This document shows, piece by piece, positions 1 through 7,589 of a stretch of DNA of 28,536 nt. Position numbers and translations under genes: made by a program. The notes beneath the pieces are model-generated. The model was not told where the DNA came from and made no database searches. It saw only the letters and a list, made by a program, of their open reading frames with translations. The stretch's first letter is position 1, and each line of letters starts with the position of its first letter. The stretch covers positions 1 through 28,536 of the IMG/VR virus record IMGVR_UViG_3300005518_000035. One strand, written 5' to 3'. This stretch comes from a virus.

Positions 1-234
1 GAACGGTACATCGACCTGATCACGTACGGCGCCTGCTGGCGCCTGCTTCCTGCGTACGAGTCTGCCCGGCTCCAGCAGCAGGCGATAGAAGCCACTGAGA
101 GGGCACCGCTGGTGCCTACAGGGGCCGGTAGCAACGCCTCCAAGTATTACATGGCCCTGTATCAGCAGAGGCTCGCAGAAGAGCGTACACGGCTTCAGCG
201 CCTGTTCGATTCTTACCAGACCTACAACGGGTGA
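1..234 (+). CDS. 3' end of a virion structural protein (partial)
   Basis: Frame 1 is open from the window edge to a TGA at 232-234, giving 77 residues of a C-terminus. The visible part is helical and charged, with a Tyr/Leu-rich stretch (YYMALYQQRLAEE) near the end, as in small neck, connector or tail-completion proteins of tailed phages. It is followed after 10 bases by the tail fibre gene, so it belongs to the late virion operon. The start lies outside the window, so family assignment is inference from position and composition only. Confidence 0.6.
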   Translation, partial: ERYIDLITYGACWRLLPAYESARLQQQAIEATERAPLVPTGAGSNASKYYMALYQQRLAEERTRLQRLFDSYQTYNG

Positions 235-244
235 TCGGAGTCCC

Positions 245-1486
245 ATGGCTAACTCTCGGTTCTATTCTTCCACCGCCGCTGTCACCGCCCTTCAGGTGAC
301 CGCCAACCCGAGCGACGTCAGTATCCAGGTAGCCAGCTCGTCCGGCTTCCCGGGTGCGTTCCCGTTCACGCTCTGCCTGGACTACGGTTCGGCGAACGAG
401 GAGCTGGTGGACGTCACCGCGGGCGGCCCTTCGGTGTTCACCATCACCCGAGGCAGGGACGGGACGTCCGCCTCTACCCACAACGCTGGCGCTGTGGTGC
501 GACACGTCTCCTCCGCCCGTGACTTCACCGACTCAAGAACGCACGAGTCGTCCACAACCGGAGTCCACGGTATCTCAGGTGCGTTCGTGGATACCACGTC
601 GGTCCAGACCATCACCAACAAGACCTTCACCAACCCGACGATCAACTCTACGACCATCACCGGCACCGCCACCCTGACCAGTGCGACCATCACCGGTGGT
701 ACGTACACCTCGTCCACGCTGAGCAACCCGACCGTCAATGGTGCCGCCTTGAGCGGCACCATCACCGGCAGTCCTACGCTGTCCGGTACGCCTACGTTCT
801 CGGGGGTTCCTGTGTTCTCTGCTGGTGTCACGATCACCGGAGACCTCGGCATCACCGGCAAGATCCAGGCCACGGAGTCGGCGGTAGGCAACGTGGTTGC
901 TGCCTCCATCGTCAGTGGCGACACCCTCGACCGGTACCGGCTGTACGCTGGTGGCAAGCAGGAGTTCGGCTCGGGCGCAGCGGTACGAGACGTCACCCTC
1001 CAGCGCTCGGGTGCTGGCGTCCTCGGGCTGACCGGCTCGCTCACCGCATCCGGTAACCTGAACGGCCTCGAGGTGGCCACCACGGCCACCACGTGGACTC
1101 CGTTCACCCCGACGTGGACCGGACTGGGTACGGGCACGTTCAACACCAACGTGGGCTGGTACTGGAAGCTCGGCAAGGTGGTGTTCTACGAGATCTACGC
1201 GGTGTGGGGCTCCAACGGTTCCGGCTCCACCGGCGTCGCGGTGCAGTTCCCGAGCACGCCCTTCCGGGACGGCAACGGAGCAGCCACGACTCGACAGCAC
1301 ATCGTGGGCGGTATCACCAACTCGAACGGCGGCGTCATCGACGGCGTATGTTCTATGTTCGCCTTCGCCTCGGACACCGGTCCGACCGGTGCCACGCTCC
1401 GCAGGTTCGACGGCATCCAATGCCAGGGCAGCAACTTCGTCACCGGCACGATCGTGACCATCGAGGGCTGGTACAGGGAGGCGTGA
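245..1486 (+). CDS. Tail fibre / minor tail protein with Thr-rich beta-repeat shaft
   Basis: 413 residues, ATG preceded by GGAG at 237-240. The N-terminal 110 residues look like a compact beta domain that would attach to the tail. Residues about 115-215 are a Thr/Ser/Gly-rich repeat region (repeating T-I-T-G, N-P-T and S-G-T-P units) typical of trimeric beta-helical fibre shafts. The C-terminal 130 residues are Trp/Gly-rich, as expected for a receptor-binding or carbohydrate-binding tip. The stop is one base from the next start, and an AGGGAGG ribosome site for that gene lies inside this one, so the two are translationally coupled. Host-recognition function is inferred from composition, repeat character and location; no catalytic motif is visible. 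Confidence 0.75.
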   Translation: MANSRFYSSTAAVTALQVTANPSDVSIQVASSSGFPGAFPFTLCLDYGSANEELVDVTAGGPSVFTITRGRDGTSASTHNAGAVVRHVSSARDFTDSRTHESSTTGVHGISGAFVDTTSVQTITNKTFTNPTINSTTITGTATLTSATITGGTYTSSTLSNPTVNGAALSGTITGSPTLSGTPTFSGVPVFSAGVTITGDLGITGKIQATESAVGNVVAASIVSGDTLDRYRLYAGGKQEFGSGAAVRDVTLQRSGAGVLGLTGSLTASGNLNGLEVATTATTWTPFTPTWTGLGTGTFNTNVGWYWKLGKVVFYEIYAVWGSNGSGSTGVAVQFPSTPFRDGNGAATTRQHIVGGITNSNGGVIDGVCSMFAFASDTGPTGATLRRFDGIQCQGSNFVTGTIVTIEGWYREA

Positions 1487-1487
1487 C

Positions 1488-3467
1488 ATGGTAGACCCGT
1501 CGCCCGATGTCGTCAAGCAGATACCTTGGCAACTCTCCAACTTCCTGCCCGGGACCTCCAACACCGGAGGGTACACCCTCCGTGACTACGGGTTCGACTA
1601 CGCTCTCGGTGGCATCCCGTTCCTGTCGGCCACGCGTGATGCGTGGCCGTACACCGAGGGCATGGCTGAGATCCGCAAGCAGCAGTTCGACTCCTCTGCC
1701 GAGCCTGGTGAGCAGTCCATCTACGGCTGGTGGCTGCGGTCCCAGAACTCGTGGACCTCGGGTGCAGGTCTGGTCTACCAGGACCCTGATGTGATCAACC
1801 CGTACACCAGGGCGTTCGACCTCCGCTTCGAGGATTCCCTTGGGGTGGACACATGGAGTCCCGGTGTGGCCACCCTGCTCAAGCAGGTGGATCTCAAGTA
1901 CAGCCTGGCCAGTAACACCACAGCGGTGCGTGGGTACGTCGACCCTTCGGGGGTCGACGCTGCATTCCTGCTCGAAGGCAACACCCTGTACAAGGTGACG
2001 GACTCTGCTCGCACCGCTATCACCACCGGCTCTGCTGGTACCGCGTTCGCTCTGGCCAACTTCGGCACGGCGTGGTTCATCGTGGCTACCGATGGGGTGT
2101 ATCGAGGCGTCGATACCGGAGCGGGGACGAAGATCTGGAACAACCCCGCAGGTGCCCTCACCTCGGGAACCATTGAGGTGGTCAAGCAGAGGCTCGTCGT
2201 CAGTTGGAACAACCTGCTGTACGTGCTGGTGCTTGACGGTACGGGCGGACCCGCGCTTCCGGGCGCGTGGTCCGGTGGCTTCGGCCTGGTGATCACCCAC
2301 CCCGACACGACGTGGCAGTGGACTTCGGCAACCGAGGGCCCTTCGGCCATCTATGTCAGCGGTAAGAACGCTACCAGCTCTGCTGTCTACAAGTTCGTGT
2401 CGGACCTGTCGTCCTCCACGGAAACGTTCGTTCCGATCCTCAACGCAGCGATGCCGAGAGGCGAACTGATCAACAGCATCTTCGTGTACGTCGGCTCGTT
2501 CATGGGGATCGCCACCAGTCGGGGCTTCAGGGTTGCCGAGCTGGACTCAGGTGGCGACATCAGCTACGGACCGCTCCTCTTCTCCCCCGCTGGTGGATGC
2601 CACGGCATCACAGGGGTGGACCGGTTCATGTACACAGGCTCTACGAACGCACACGACGGCGCTACAGGGCTTTTCAGGGTAGACCTGGGGACTCCCTACC
2701 AGGAGTCCTCCACGAACGTCCTGAGGTACGCCTACGCCCGCGACGTGTACGCTCCAGCCACGACCGGGGTGGTGCAGTCGGTGTCCACCTTCGGGTCCAC
2801 CGACCGGGTGATCTTCACCATCCAGAACAACTCGGTGTGGTTGCAGAACGCAACCGACCTGTATGCGTCCGGCTACATCCGGACCGCTCGGATCAGGTTC
2901 AACACCGAAGAGCCGAAGCTGTACAAGTTTATGTCGGTGTCCGCACCGAATCCACTGCTCGGCAACCTGTCGCTGTCGGTGCTCGATCCGGACGGCACCG
3001 AGTGGCCGTCCTTGACGTACGGTCCCACGCTGAACCCGGGCACGAGTGATGTCACCGTCTCTCAGCCTTCGGGTCCACGTAAGTGGATCAAGCTGAAGTT
3101 CACGCTGAATCGTGGTGCCAGCGATCATACGGTGGGGGCCGTGCTCGATGGCTGGCAGCTCAAGGCTTTGCCAGGATCTATCAGGCAGAGGATGATCAAC
3201 CACACGTTCCTGATGTTCGACGAGGAGATGGACAAGAGCGGCCAGCGGATGGGTACCGATGGCTACGCCCGCTCCAGGTTCGAGGCGTTCAAGGAACTCG
3301 CCAGAGCTGGCGACGTGGTGGTGTTCCAGGAGCTGTACGAGGATACCTCGGCACTCGTGGTGATCGACGACTGGAAGTTTACACAGCTCGCCCCGCCCGG
3401 CCCCGGTGGTGGAACCCTTGGCGGTTACCTGACCGTGGTCCTACGGACGGTGGCCGAGTCTATCTAA
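1488..3467 (+). CDS. Minor tail protein, beta-rich
   Basis: 659 residues, ATG at 1488 one base after the fibre stop, with AGGGAGG at 1475-1481. The N-terminus (PWQLSNF, YGFDYALGGIPFL, RKQQFD) is like actinophage minor tail proteins as I remember them. Residues about 150-430 consist of repeated short beta-strand blocks with Gly/Asp turns (TDGVYRG, LLYVLVLDG, FVYVGS, GLFRVDLG), resembling a beta-propeller such as those in tail hub or nozzle proteins. The C-terminal part has another beta domain and then a helical segment. It acts in the virion tail. The propeller is inferred by eye and needs structure prediction. Confidence 0.7.
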   Translation: MVDPSPDVVKQIPWQLSNFLPGTSNTGGYTLRDYGFDYALGGIPFLSATRDAWPYTEGMAEIRKQQFDSSAEPGEQSIYGWWLRSQNSWTSGAGLVYQDPDVINPYTRAFDLRFEDSLGVDTWSPGVATLLKQVDLKYSLASNTTAVRGYVDPSGVDAAFLLEGNTLYKVTDSARTAITTGSAGTAFALANFGTAWFIVATDGVYRGVDTGAGTKIWNNPAGALTSGTIEVVKQRLVVSWNNLLYVLVLDGTGGPALPGAWSGGFGLVITHPDTTWQWTSATEGPSAIYVSGKNATSSAVYKFVSDLSSSTETFVPILNAAMPRGELINSIFVYVGSFMGIATSRGFRVAELDSGGDISYGPLLFSPAGGCHGITGVDRFMYTGSTNAHDGATGLFRVDLGTPYQESSTNVLRYAYARDVYAPATTGVVQSVSTFGSTDRVIFTIQNNSVWLQNATDLYASGYIRTARIRFNTEEPKLYKFMSVSAPNPLLGNLSLSVLDPDGTEWPSLTYGPTLNPGTSDVTVSQPSGPRKWIKLKFTLNRGASDHTVGAVLDGWQLKALPGSIRQRMINHTFLMFDEEMDKSGQRMGTDGYARSRFEAFKELARAGDVVVFQELYEDTSALVVIDDWKFTQLAPPGPGGGTLGGYLTVVLRTVAESI

Positions 3468-3485
3468 CTAACCCAAGGGGTGGGG

Positions 3486-3800
3486 ATGATCGATCCAACC
3501 ATACTGTCAACAGCTATGGTATCCATAGGTACAGGCCTAGGCGGCTACTTCGGCGGCCGGATGACCGGCCGCAGTGCGGCTAGTCAGATAGCCAGCGATA
3601 CCGTCGACATGCTACAGACGCAAGTTGATCTGCTGAAGGGCGACAAGGAGCACCGAGACCTGGAGCTTCTCGACCTGCGAACCCGGGTGACTGTGCTCGA
3701 AGAGCTGGTCACGCAGAGGGCTGACGTCGAGGAGCTGACCGGCAAGATCAGCCTGGTGAAGGAGACGGTCGACAAGATCGCCGTGAAGGTAGGAGCATGA
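3486..3800 (+). CDS. Small membrane-anchored coiled-coil protein (possible lysis accessory)
   Basis: 104 residues from ATG 3486; an in-frame GTG at 3480 would add two residues, but the ATG sits better behind the AAGGGGTGGGG ribosome site. The N-terminal 25 residues are hydrophobic and glycine-rich (GTGLGGYFGG), suggesting one membrane segment. The rest is a heptad-like acidic/basic coiled coil (DMLQTQVDLLKGDKEHRDL, then EELVTQRADVEELTGKI). The stop overlaps the next start as ATGA. It is located in the lysis cluster, just before a peptidoglycan-binding-like gene and a holin, so a second holin, spanin-like or holin-regulating role is possible. This is inference; no diagnostic motif is present. 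Confidence 0.65.
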   Translation: MIDPTILSTAMVSIGTGLGGYFGGRMTGRSAASQIASDTVDMLQTQVDLLKGDKEHRDLELLDLRTRVTVLEELVTQRADVEELTGKISLVKETVDKIAVKVGA

Positions 3801-4051
3801 TGGGCAAGCCCTCCTGGTACAAGCCCCAGCCGCCGAGTCCGTACCAGGTGTACTCGGCTGATACGATCAAGGATATCCAGCGCACACTGTCGTGCGCCGA
3901 GACGGGGGAGATGGACGATACGACCATCAACCACATCAAGGGCCTGCAGTACGCGATGGGCCTACCCGGAACCGGGCGTATCGATGTCCGGACAGCAGAA
4001 GGGATCCAAGTCCTGAGATCCCGATTCGAAACCAAGGAGACAGATGAGTAA
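3797..4051 (+). CDS. Small peptidoglycan-binding-like protein
   Basis: 84 residues; ATG 3797 overlaps the previous stop, and a second ATG follows at 3800, with AGGAGC just upstream. The segment IKDIQRTLSCAETGEMDDTT to IDVRTAEGIQVLRSRF has the pattern of a PG_binding_1 domain: an initial helix with I-Q-R-x-L, a G-x-x-D turn, and a final helix after TAEGIQ. It probably binds cell-wall peptidoglycan and helps lysis or tail penetration. No catalytic domain is attached. The stop overlaps the holin start by eight bases. Domain call is by pattern, with moderate confidence. Confidence 0.6.
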   Translation: MMGKPSWYKPQPPSPYQVYSADTIKDIQRTLSCAETGEMDDTTINHIKGLQYAMGLPGTGRIDVRTAEGIQVLRSRFETKETDE

Positions 4052-4244
4052 GTACTTCGTGGATATCGCAGAGCGGACCGCAGCCACGTTCGGCTTCGCG
4101 TTCCTGTCGGCGTTCAGCTTCTCGGATCTGAGCACCTGGCATGACGCCGCGATCGGCGGTGCGGCTGCGGCTGCGACCGTGGTGAAGAGCCTGTTCGCAG
4201 GCTATCTCAGCGCGGGCGAGTCTGCTGGACTCGGCGGTAAGTGA
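4044..4244 (+). CDS. Holin, r1t-like family
   Basis: 66 residues, ATG 4044 with AAGGAGA upstream. The start KYFVDIAERTAATFGFAFLSAF matches the layout of r1t-type phage holins: a short hydrophilic lead, an A-E-R-x-x-x-T-F motif entering the first membrane segment, a short loop, then a second Ala/Gly-rich membrane segment (IGGAAAAATVVKSLFAGYL). Two membrane segments and small size fit a pore-forming holin that lets the endolysin (at 23849) reach the wall. It is the last gene of this rightward late block and is followed directly by a strong terminator. Confidence 0.75.
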   Translation: MSKYFVDIAERTAATFGFAFLSAFSFSDLSTWHDAAIGGAAAAATVVKSLFAGYLSAGESAGLGGK

Positions 4245-4253
4245 CAACAAAGA

Positions 4254-4287
4254 AGCGGCACCCCTTCGGGGGTGCCGCTCTTTTTTT
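4254..4287 (+). terminator. Strong Rho-independent terminator ending the late operon
   Basis: An 11-bp perfect stem (AGCGGCACCCC at 4254-4264 with GGGGTGCCGCT at 4269-4279) closed by a TTCG tetraloop, followed by C and seven T residues (4281-4287). It follows the holin stop by nine bases. On the other strand the stem is followed by a T-rich stretch (TTCTTTGTTGTC), so it may also stop the convergent leftward operon that ends at 4298. Confidence 0.95.
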
Positions 4288-4297
4288 GTGCCCTCAG

Positions 4298-4483
4298 TCA
4301 GCCCTCAGGGTCCTCGATGAACTCCTGCCAGGCAAGGTTGGAGTTCCGCTCCGCCTGGAGTGCGTTGTTCTTGGCCTCCTCGTAGGCGTCCTTGGTGCTT
4401 CCGCCCTGAACGTCGGACCAGTTGTTCTTGGCGATGCCCTCGGCCTGGGCTGCCTTGTTGTACGCGTCGTGCTTCCTGCCCAT
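4298..4483 (-). CDS. Small hypothetical protein, helical
   Basis: 61 residues starting MGRKHDAYNK from ATG 4483 with a GGAGGT ribosome site; a longer in-frame reading is Ser/Arg-rich and crosses a hairpin and this ribosome site, so I prefer the short form. The protein is polar, Asn/Ala/Glu-rich and probably all alpha-helical (AAQAEGIAKNNW, EEAKNNALQAERN). It is the last gene of the long leftward early operon, facing the holin across the shared terminator. No family recognised. Confidence 0.7.
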   Translation of the reverse strand: MGRKHDAYNKAAQAEGIAKNNWSDVQGGSTKDAYEEAKNNALQAERNSNLAWQEFIEDPEG

Positions 4484-4505
4484 GTGTACCTCCACTAGAA
4501 AGGAG

Positions 4506-4525
4506 AGGCGCCCATCGGGGCGCCT
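4506..4525 (-). other. GC-rich hairpin between two small genes
   Basis: AGGCGCCC at 4506-4513 pairs with GGGCGCCT at 4518-4525 around a 4-base loop. On the minus strand it lies between the stop at 4548 and the start at 4483. No U-tract follows, so it is more likely an mRNA stability or attenuation hairpin than a terminator. Confidence 0.5.
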
Positions 4526-4547
4526 GCTCACTCGTACGTGCCTGATG

Positions 4548-4763
4548 TCAGGCCTTGATCCCGTCGAGGAGCAGCCGCGCTGCCAGGTCGACGAACAGCG
4601 GGATGTCGAGGAAGTCCTTGGCGTTGTCGGAGAACTTGAACTCAAGTTCCAGCTTGACGGTATCGCCCTCGAACTCCAGCTCGTACTTGACGGACGGGTT
4701 CTCTTCAGCCACGTCGTTCTCCTCGCGGATAGCTACAGGGATGTAGATGTCGGAACTGCGCAT
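4548..4763 (-). CDS. Small acidic hypothetical protein
   Basis: 71 residues from ATG 4763, preceded by a weak GAGG. The composition is strongly acidic with alternating beta-strand pattern (VKYELEFEGDTVKLELEFKF), ending in a hydrophobic helix (DIPLFVDLAARLLLDGI). It is one of a run of small genes at the distal end of the leftward operon. No family recognised. The weak ribosome site suggests translation coupled to the tiny upstream reading frame whose stop is five bases before this ATG. Confidence 0.65.
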   Translation of the reverse strand: MRSSDIYIPVAIREENDVAEENPSVKYELEFEGDTVKLELEFKFSDNAKDFLDIPLFVDLAARLLLDGIKA

Positions 4764-4768
4764 CAGCC

Positions 4769-4834
4769 TCAGTCTCGCTCATCTTCATCCTTCCGGGGCG
4801 GAGGTTCGAGGATCGGGCCTTCAGGAGTGGTCAC
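4769..4834 (-). CDS. Possible 21-residue Pro/charged microprotein
   Basis: GTG at 4834 overlaps the previous gene's stop as GTGA, and the 21-codon frame (TTPEGPILEPPPRKDEDERD after the start) ends five bases before the next ATG. An AGGGC at modest distance could serve as ribosome site. Stop-start overlap on both sides is the pattern of real genes in this operon. It could equally be untranslated spacer. Confidence 0.35.
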   Translation of the reverse strand: MTTPEGPILEPPPRKDEDERD

Positions 4835-5025
4835 TTGGAGTGCTTGCCCTTCCGGCCATTCTTACCCTGGTTCTCGTTGGAGAAGTTGCGGGCGGCGTAG
4901 CCCCTCGGATTGCTGTGGGACGCGTCGAACTCCTTGCCCTTCTCCTCCCCGCTCATCTCTCCGAACGCCTTGCCCTGGTCGGTCTTCGGCTCCTTGGCCG
5001 CACCGCCACGATTGTGCTTACCCAT
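4831..5025 (-). CDS. Small basic, disordered hypothetical protein
   Basis: 64 residues from ATG 5025, overlapping the previous stop as TGATG. Extremely rich in Lys, Gly, Asn and Glu (KHNRGGAAKEPKTDQGK, ENQGKNGRKGKHSK) with few hydrophobic residues, so probably unstructured and possibly nucleic-acid binding. An upstream GAGGG serves as ribosome site. No family recognised. Confidence 0.65.
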   Translation of the reverse strand: MGKHNRGGAAKEPKTDQGKAFGEMSGEEKGKEFDASHSNPRGYAARNFSNENQGKNGRKGKHSK

Positions 5026-5264
5026 CAGCCCTCTCCCTTGGTCAGTTCCTGGATGTAGTATTCCTCGAATGAAACGTACGAGCCGGTGATCTCGTACGTC
5101 AGGCTGGTCGAGTCGTAGTCGAGATCGTCCTCATGTGCGTGGGCGATGTCCCGGAGCGCCTCCCAGGCGCTCTGCTCCGAGGTGAAGTACCTAGAACCCA
5201 CGATCTCCGAACTGACGGCGTCGTCGAACGTGGTCGACTCGTTGATGATGATGAACACGCTCAC
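5025..5264 (-). CDS. Hypothetical protein, mixed alpha/beta
   Basis: 79 residues from GTG 5264 (SVFIIINESTTF after the start), chosen because AGGAG lies about seven bases upstream and the GTG overlaps the previous stop as GTGA. A longer frame to an ATG at 5318 would run through the zinc-ribbon gene upstream. The sequence begins with a hydrophobic beta strand, has an amphipathic helix (SEQSAWEALRDIAHAHEDD), then beta strands and a Tyr/Glu-rich end. Small phage proteins of this pattern are common; function unknown. Confidence 0.7.
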   Translation of the reverse strand: MSVFIIINESTTFDDAVSSEIVGSRYFTSEQSAWEALRDIAHAHEDDLDYDSTSLTYEITGSYVSFEEYYIQELTKGEG

Positions 5265-5416
5265 TTGCCTTCTCCTATCTCGGTGACCAATTCGCAGGTC
5301 ACGCAGATGAGTTCCCACTGATCTTCGGTGATCTCATGCAGGGCGTAGCCTGGTCCGATCGGGTCACCGCACAGGTAGCACGGTGACCCTGTGACGCTGT
5401 CGATGACGTCGATCAC
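5261..5416 (-). CDS. 51-residue zinc-ribbon protein
   Basis: GTG at 5416 overlaps the primase stop (GTGA) and the frame ends by overlapping the next GTG. Two CxxC knuckles are visible: PCYLCG at residues 12-17 and ICVTCE at 37-42, separated by 22 residues, the spacing of a zinc ribbon. It follows the TOPRIM primase gene directly and may act as a nucleic-acid-binding accessory in replication. That role is inference. Confidence 0.7.
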   Translation of the reverse strand: MIDVIDSVTGSPCYLCGDPIGPGYALHEITEDQWELICVTCELVTEIGEGK

Positions 5417-6063
5417 TTCTTGATCCTTCCGATCAGGTAGTCTTTGCCCTGCTTGAGGTACATCGAGTTGCTGTCCTCGCCATCAGGCATCCGCATGCGG
5501 ACCACCATCGTGTTGGACTGGTCGATGTGCTCGGACATCGCGATCCACAGATCCTTGCCTGCGCTGTCACCGTCCTCTGCCAAGTATACGCGACTGAAGT
5601 CTTCGAGCAGGTTCGCCCAGTAGTCCTTCCAGTTCTCTGCTCCCGGCACCGCGAGTGCCGGTACACCGATCTGCTGCCAGATCAGAGCGTCGATCTCGCC
5701 TTCGCACACCACGATCCAGTCATCAGCCCAGGCCACGGACTGAACACCGTACAGGTTGACCGGGGAACCCTTCCGCTTTCCATATTTCGAATGGTTCGGC
5801 GTGGCCTTGCAGTCGTGATCCTGGATGCAGCGGAACGACATGTTCACCGGACCGCGATTAGTCAGATACGGCAGCGCAAGATATCCATTGTACTGCTCGT
5901 GCCCCGGAAGGGCGTCGCGGACGACGCCCAACCCTCGCGACTGGGCAAACTCGAAGTCGATACCCCGCCCTTCGAGATACTCGCGGGCGACCTCAAGGTG
6001 CGGGGAGTAGGTAGACCACGCTCGTTCGAGATACTGTCGCTGTTCCTTACTCAGCGAACCCAT
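5413..6063 (-). CDS. DNA primase, TOPRIM catalytic half
   Basis: 216 residues from ATG 6063 with TGGAG five bases upstream. The TOPRIM acidic residues are clear: VVCEGEIDAL (Glu121, Glu123) and YLAEDGDSAGK (Asp164, Asp166), with a third acidic cluster PDGEDSN near residue 195. The N-terminal 110 residues fit the domain preceding TOPRIM in DnaG-type primases. There is no zinc-binding domain here; it is in the separate gene ending at 6475. The reaction is synthesis of RNA primers at the phage fork. The HNH gene between the halves overlaps this start by 13 bases. The two products must associate, or the zinc half must work in trans, for normal priming; that is inference. Confidence 0.85.
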   Translation of the reverse strand: MGSLSKEQRQYLERAWSTYSPHLEVAREYLEGRGIDFEFAQSRGLGVVRDALPGHEQYNGYLALPYLTNRGPVNMSFRCIQDHDCKATPNHSKYGKRKGSPVNLYGVQSVAWADDWIVVCEGEIDALIWQQIGVPALAVPGAENWKDYWANLLEDFSRVYLAEDGDSAGKDLWIAMSEHIDQSNTMVVRMRMPDGEDSNSMYLKQGKDYLIGRIKK

Positions 6064-6620
6064 GAAACTCCATTCACGACTCGGCTGAGAGTTGCTGAGC
6101 TTATTCCGTACTGCGCCCGCAACTCAAACCCGTTGCCTCGATCGGTTCGTCCCGTTCCCCTGCGGTAACGGGATCGGATGTCCTTAACCTGACCGGCTGT
6201 CAACTTGGACAGATGGCAGCCTTCGCCGAAGTTGCTCGTTTCCCCCAGGCGGAACTGGTCCTCCACGTTCTCCAGCTGGGTGCCGTAGCGGATGTGGCAC
6301 AAGTTGATGCACTTCTTGTTGCCGCACGAGTGCAGAGCCTCTAGCTCGCTCTCCCCCTCGATGATCACCAACAGCGCCCGATGTGGATTAACTACCGTCC
6401 AGCGCCCAGCTTTCGACTTGACGTTCACGACCCCATATCCGTTGCCGCCAAATCCCGCACCCCACTCTACGCACTCATCTTCCGGGACGCTTCCAAGTCC
6501 GAGCTGATTCGCGAGCTCCGCCACGTCCGCCCCGGCTTCCCCCGCGCCTACGGTCGACGGGTGCCGTTCCCGAATCCACTTGGCCAGTGATAGCGATTGC
6601 TCTCTGGACTGCTTCGGCAT
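6051..6620 (-). CDS. HNH homing endonuclease interrupting the primase genes
   Basis: Up to 189 residues from ATG 6620. The core runs from PEDECVEW (46-53) to HSCGNKKCINLCHI (97-110), the HNH_3-type ββα-metal motif with His97 and His109, and then GTQLENVED. The C-terminus (RAQYGISSATLSRVVNGVSW) is a helix-turn-helix that would read the target DNA. The first 45 residues overlap the zinc-binding primase gene in another frame, and the conserved HNH part begins where that gene stops, so the true start may be a later GTG. It is a free-standing, probably mobile nuclease cutting primase alleles that lack it. Cleavage specificity is inference. Confidence 0.85.
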   Translation of the reverse strand: MPKQSREQSLSLAKWIRERHPSTVGAGEAGADVAELANQLGLGSVPEDECVEWGAGFGGNGYGVVNVKSKAGRWTVVNPHRALLVIIEGESELEALHSCGNKKCINLCHIRYGTQLENVEDQFRLGETSNFGEGCHLSKLTAGQVKDIRSRYRRGTGRTDRGNGFELRAQYGISSATLSRVVNGVSWVR

Positions 6621-6870
6621 ATGTTGTAGACTCCCATTGCATGATCACTTGGACCGCGTTGCCTTTGGGGCAGTCGGCTGCGTGACAGTTGAAGACTTGC
6701 TTCTCCGTGTTGACCGATCCGGAGGCGTCTCGGTCTGAGTGGAAGCAGCACTTGTAAGGTCGCCATCCGTAACCTTCGGTCGGCTCGGCGCCTCCATAGT
6801 GGACCAGGATAGGGCTGATCGGGAAGAGCGGAAAGTCAGGACTCGTTCCCCTCCCATATGATGCCCTCAT
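6475..6870 (-). CDS. DNA primase, zinc-binding half (CHC2 type)
   Basis: 131 residues from ATG 6870 with a strong GAGGAGG site. Residues 33-70 hold the DnaG zinc finger: CCFHSDRDAS (Cys41/42, His44) and FNCHAADCPKG (Cys62, Cys67), followed by the usual helix pair to residue 97. The last 35 residues (Arg/Gly-rich) resemble a linker and end by a stop exactly where the HNH core begins. The domain recognises template start sites for primer synthesis. Its catalytic partner is the TOPRIM gene 400 bases downstream. The start overlaps the previous gene by 35 bases. Confidence 0.85.
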   Translation of the reverse strand: MRASYGRGTSPDFPLFPISPILVHYGGAEPTEGYGWRPYKCCFHSDRDASGSVNTEKQVFNCHAADCPKGNAVQVIMQWESTTYAEAVQRAIAITGQVDSGTAPVDRRRGGSRGGRGGARESARTWKRPGR

Positions 6871-7102
6871 CGAATCCTCCTCGCTCGGCTAGCTTGACAA
6901 ACTTGCTGGTCAGCCTCGCCACCATCTCGAACCCGTCGTCCCGGGTGTACTCGGAGTAGCACCCACAGTACGGATCGACATCAGCCGAGAGGACTGTGAT
7001 CTGCTCGGGCGGACCGTACCGCAGGGAGTTGTTCTGGTACTGCACGGACTCCAGGAACTTCTTCTTGATCCACGCGTTGACCAGGTCGTCAGTCTTGCTC
7101 AT
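6836..7102 (-). CDS. Hypothetical protein
   Basis: 88 residues from ATG 7102, with AGAGGTGAA upstream. N-terminal helix (DDLVNAWIKKKFLESVQ), a central segment with CGC and aromatic residues (DPYCGCYSEYTRDDGF), and a C-terminal helix (MVARLTSKFVKLAERGGF). No recognised family. It lies immediately upstream of the primase zinc gene and overlaps it by 35 bases, so co-expression with replication genes is certain, but its role is unknown. Confidence 0.75.
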   Translation of the reverse strand: MSKTDDLVNAWIKKKFLESVQYQNNSLRYGPPEQITVLSADVDPYCGCYSEYTRDDGFEMVARLTSKFVKLAERGGFDEGIIWEGNES

Positions 7103-7115
7103 CGGGCTTCACCTC

Positions 7116-7589
7116 TCATGCTGTGTCGTCGTTCCAGCCCCACCGACCGGGGTCTAGCGACGCCTCCGGCTCGATGTGCTCGCCGGGCTTCACCTTTCCC
7201 ACGTATCGATACGCTGGAGGGTCACGGAGGTAATCCGCTCCTCGCTGAAACGCGTCAGGGTCATCTCGTAGCCTGCCAACTGTAGTGTTGCAAGGTCGGC
7301 ACAGTAGGCCCCGGACGTATCCCGTACTGTGATCGTGATCGACGGACAGTCTGCGGCTTGCACCAGTAGCCTTAGTGCAGATGTAACAACAGCCTCCCTG
7401 GGCATCGTAGAGAGCCCAGTATTGTACAGGGGTGAGTCCATACCTCTCCTTGATTCCTCGGGCCCAGGAGGCCTCCTTACGGGCCTTCTTGAGGGTGCGT
7501 AGACAGGTTGCGCAGCGAGGGCCGGGCGCCTTGAGCGCCCGACTCGTCGACCCGCAGTCCTTACAACTCCGCTTCAGTGCTTGAGGCAC
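7116..7589 (-). CDS. Recombination endonuclease VII (HNH)
   Basis: 157 residues from GTG 7589. N-terminal zinc-knuckle cysteines (CKDCGS, CATC) precede the endonuclease VII core: YGLTPVQYWALYDAQGGCCYIC (Cys68, Cys71), LSVDHDHSTG (84-90, catalytic DHDH) and LLCRPCNTTVGRL (Cys97, Cys100, Asn101). The family cleaves branched DNA such as Holliday junctions, or acts as a homing-type nuclease in phages. A second role in packaging or mobility cannot be excluded. The start overlaps the preceding small gene by 16 bases; no strong ribosome site is seen, so coupling is likely. Confidence 0.9.
   Translation of the reverse strand: MPQALKRSCKDCGSTSRALKAPGPRCATCLRTLKKARKEASWARGIKERYGLTPVQYWALYDAQGGCCYICTKATGASRRLSVDHDHSTGYVRGLLCRPCNTTVGRLRDDPDAFQRGADYLRDPPAYRYVGKVKPGEHIEPEASLDPGRWGWNDDTA

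Noticed and set aside
382-1576. Long minus-strand open frames across the tail fibre and minor tail genes
   Set aside because: They are reverse-frame shadows of high-GC coding sequence; residue content is unnatural and no ribosome sites fit.
4506-4525. Hairpin as a Rho-independent terminator
   Set aside because: No U-tract on either strand; kept only as an unexplained hairpin.
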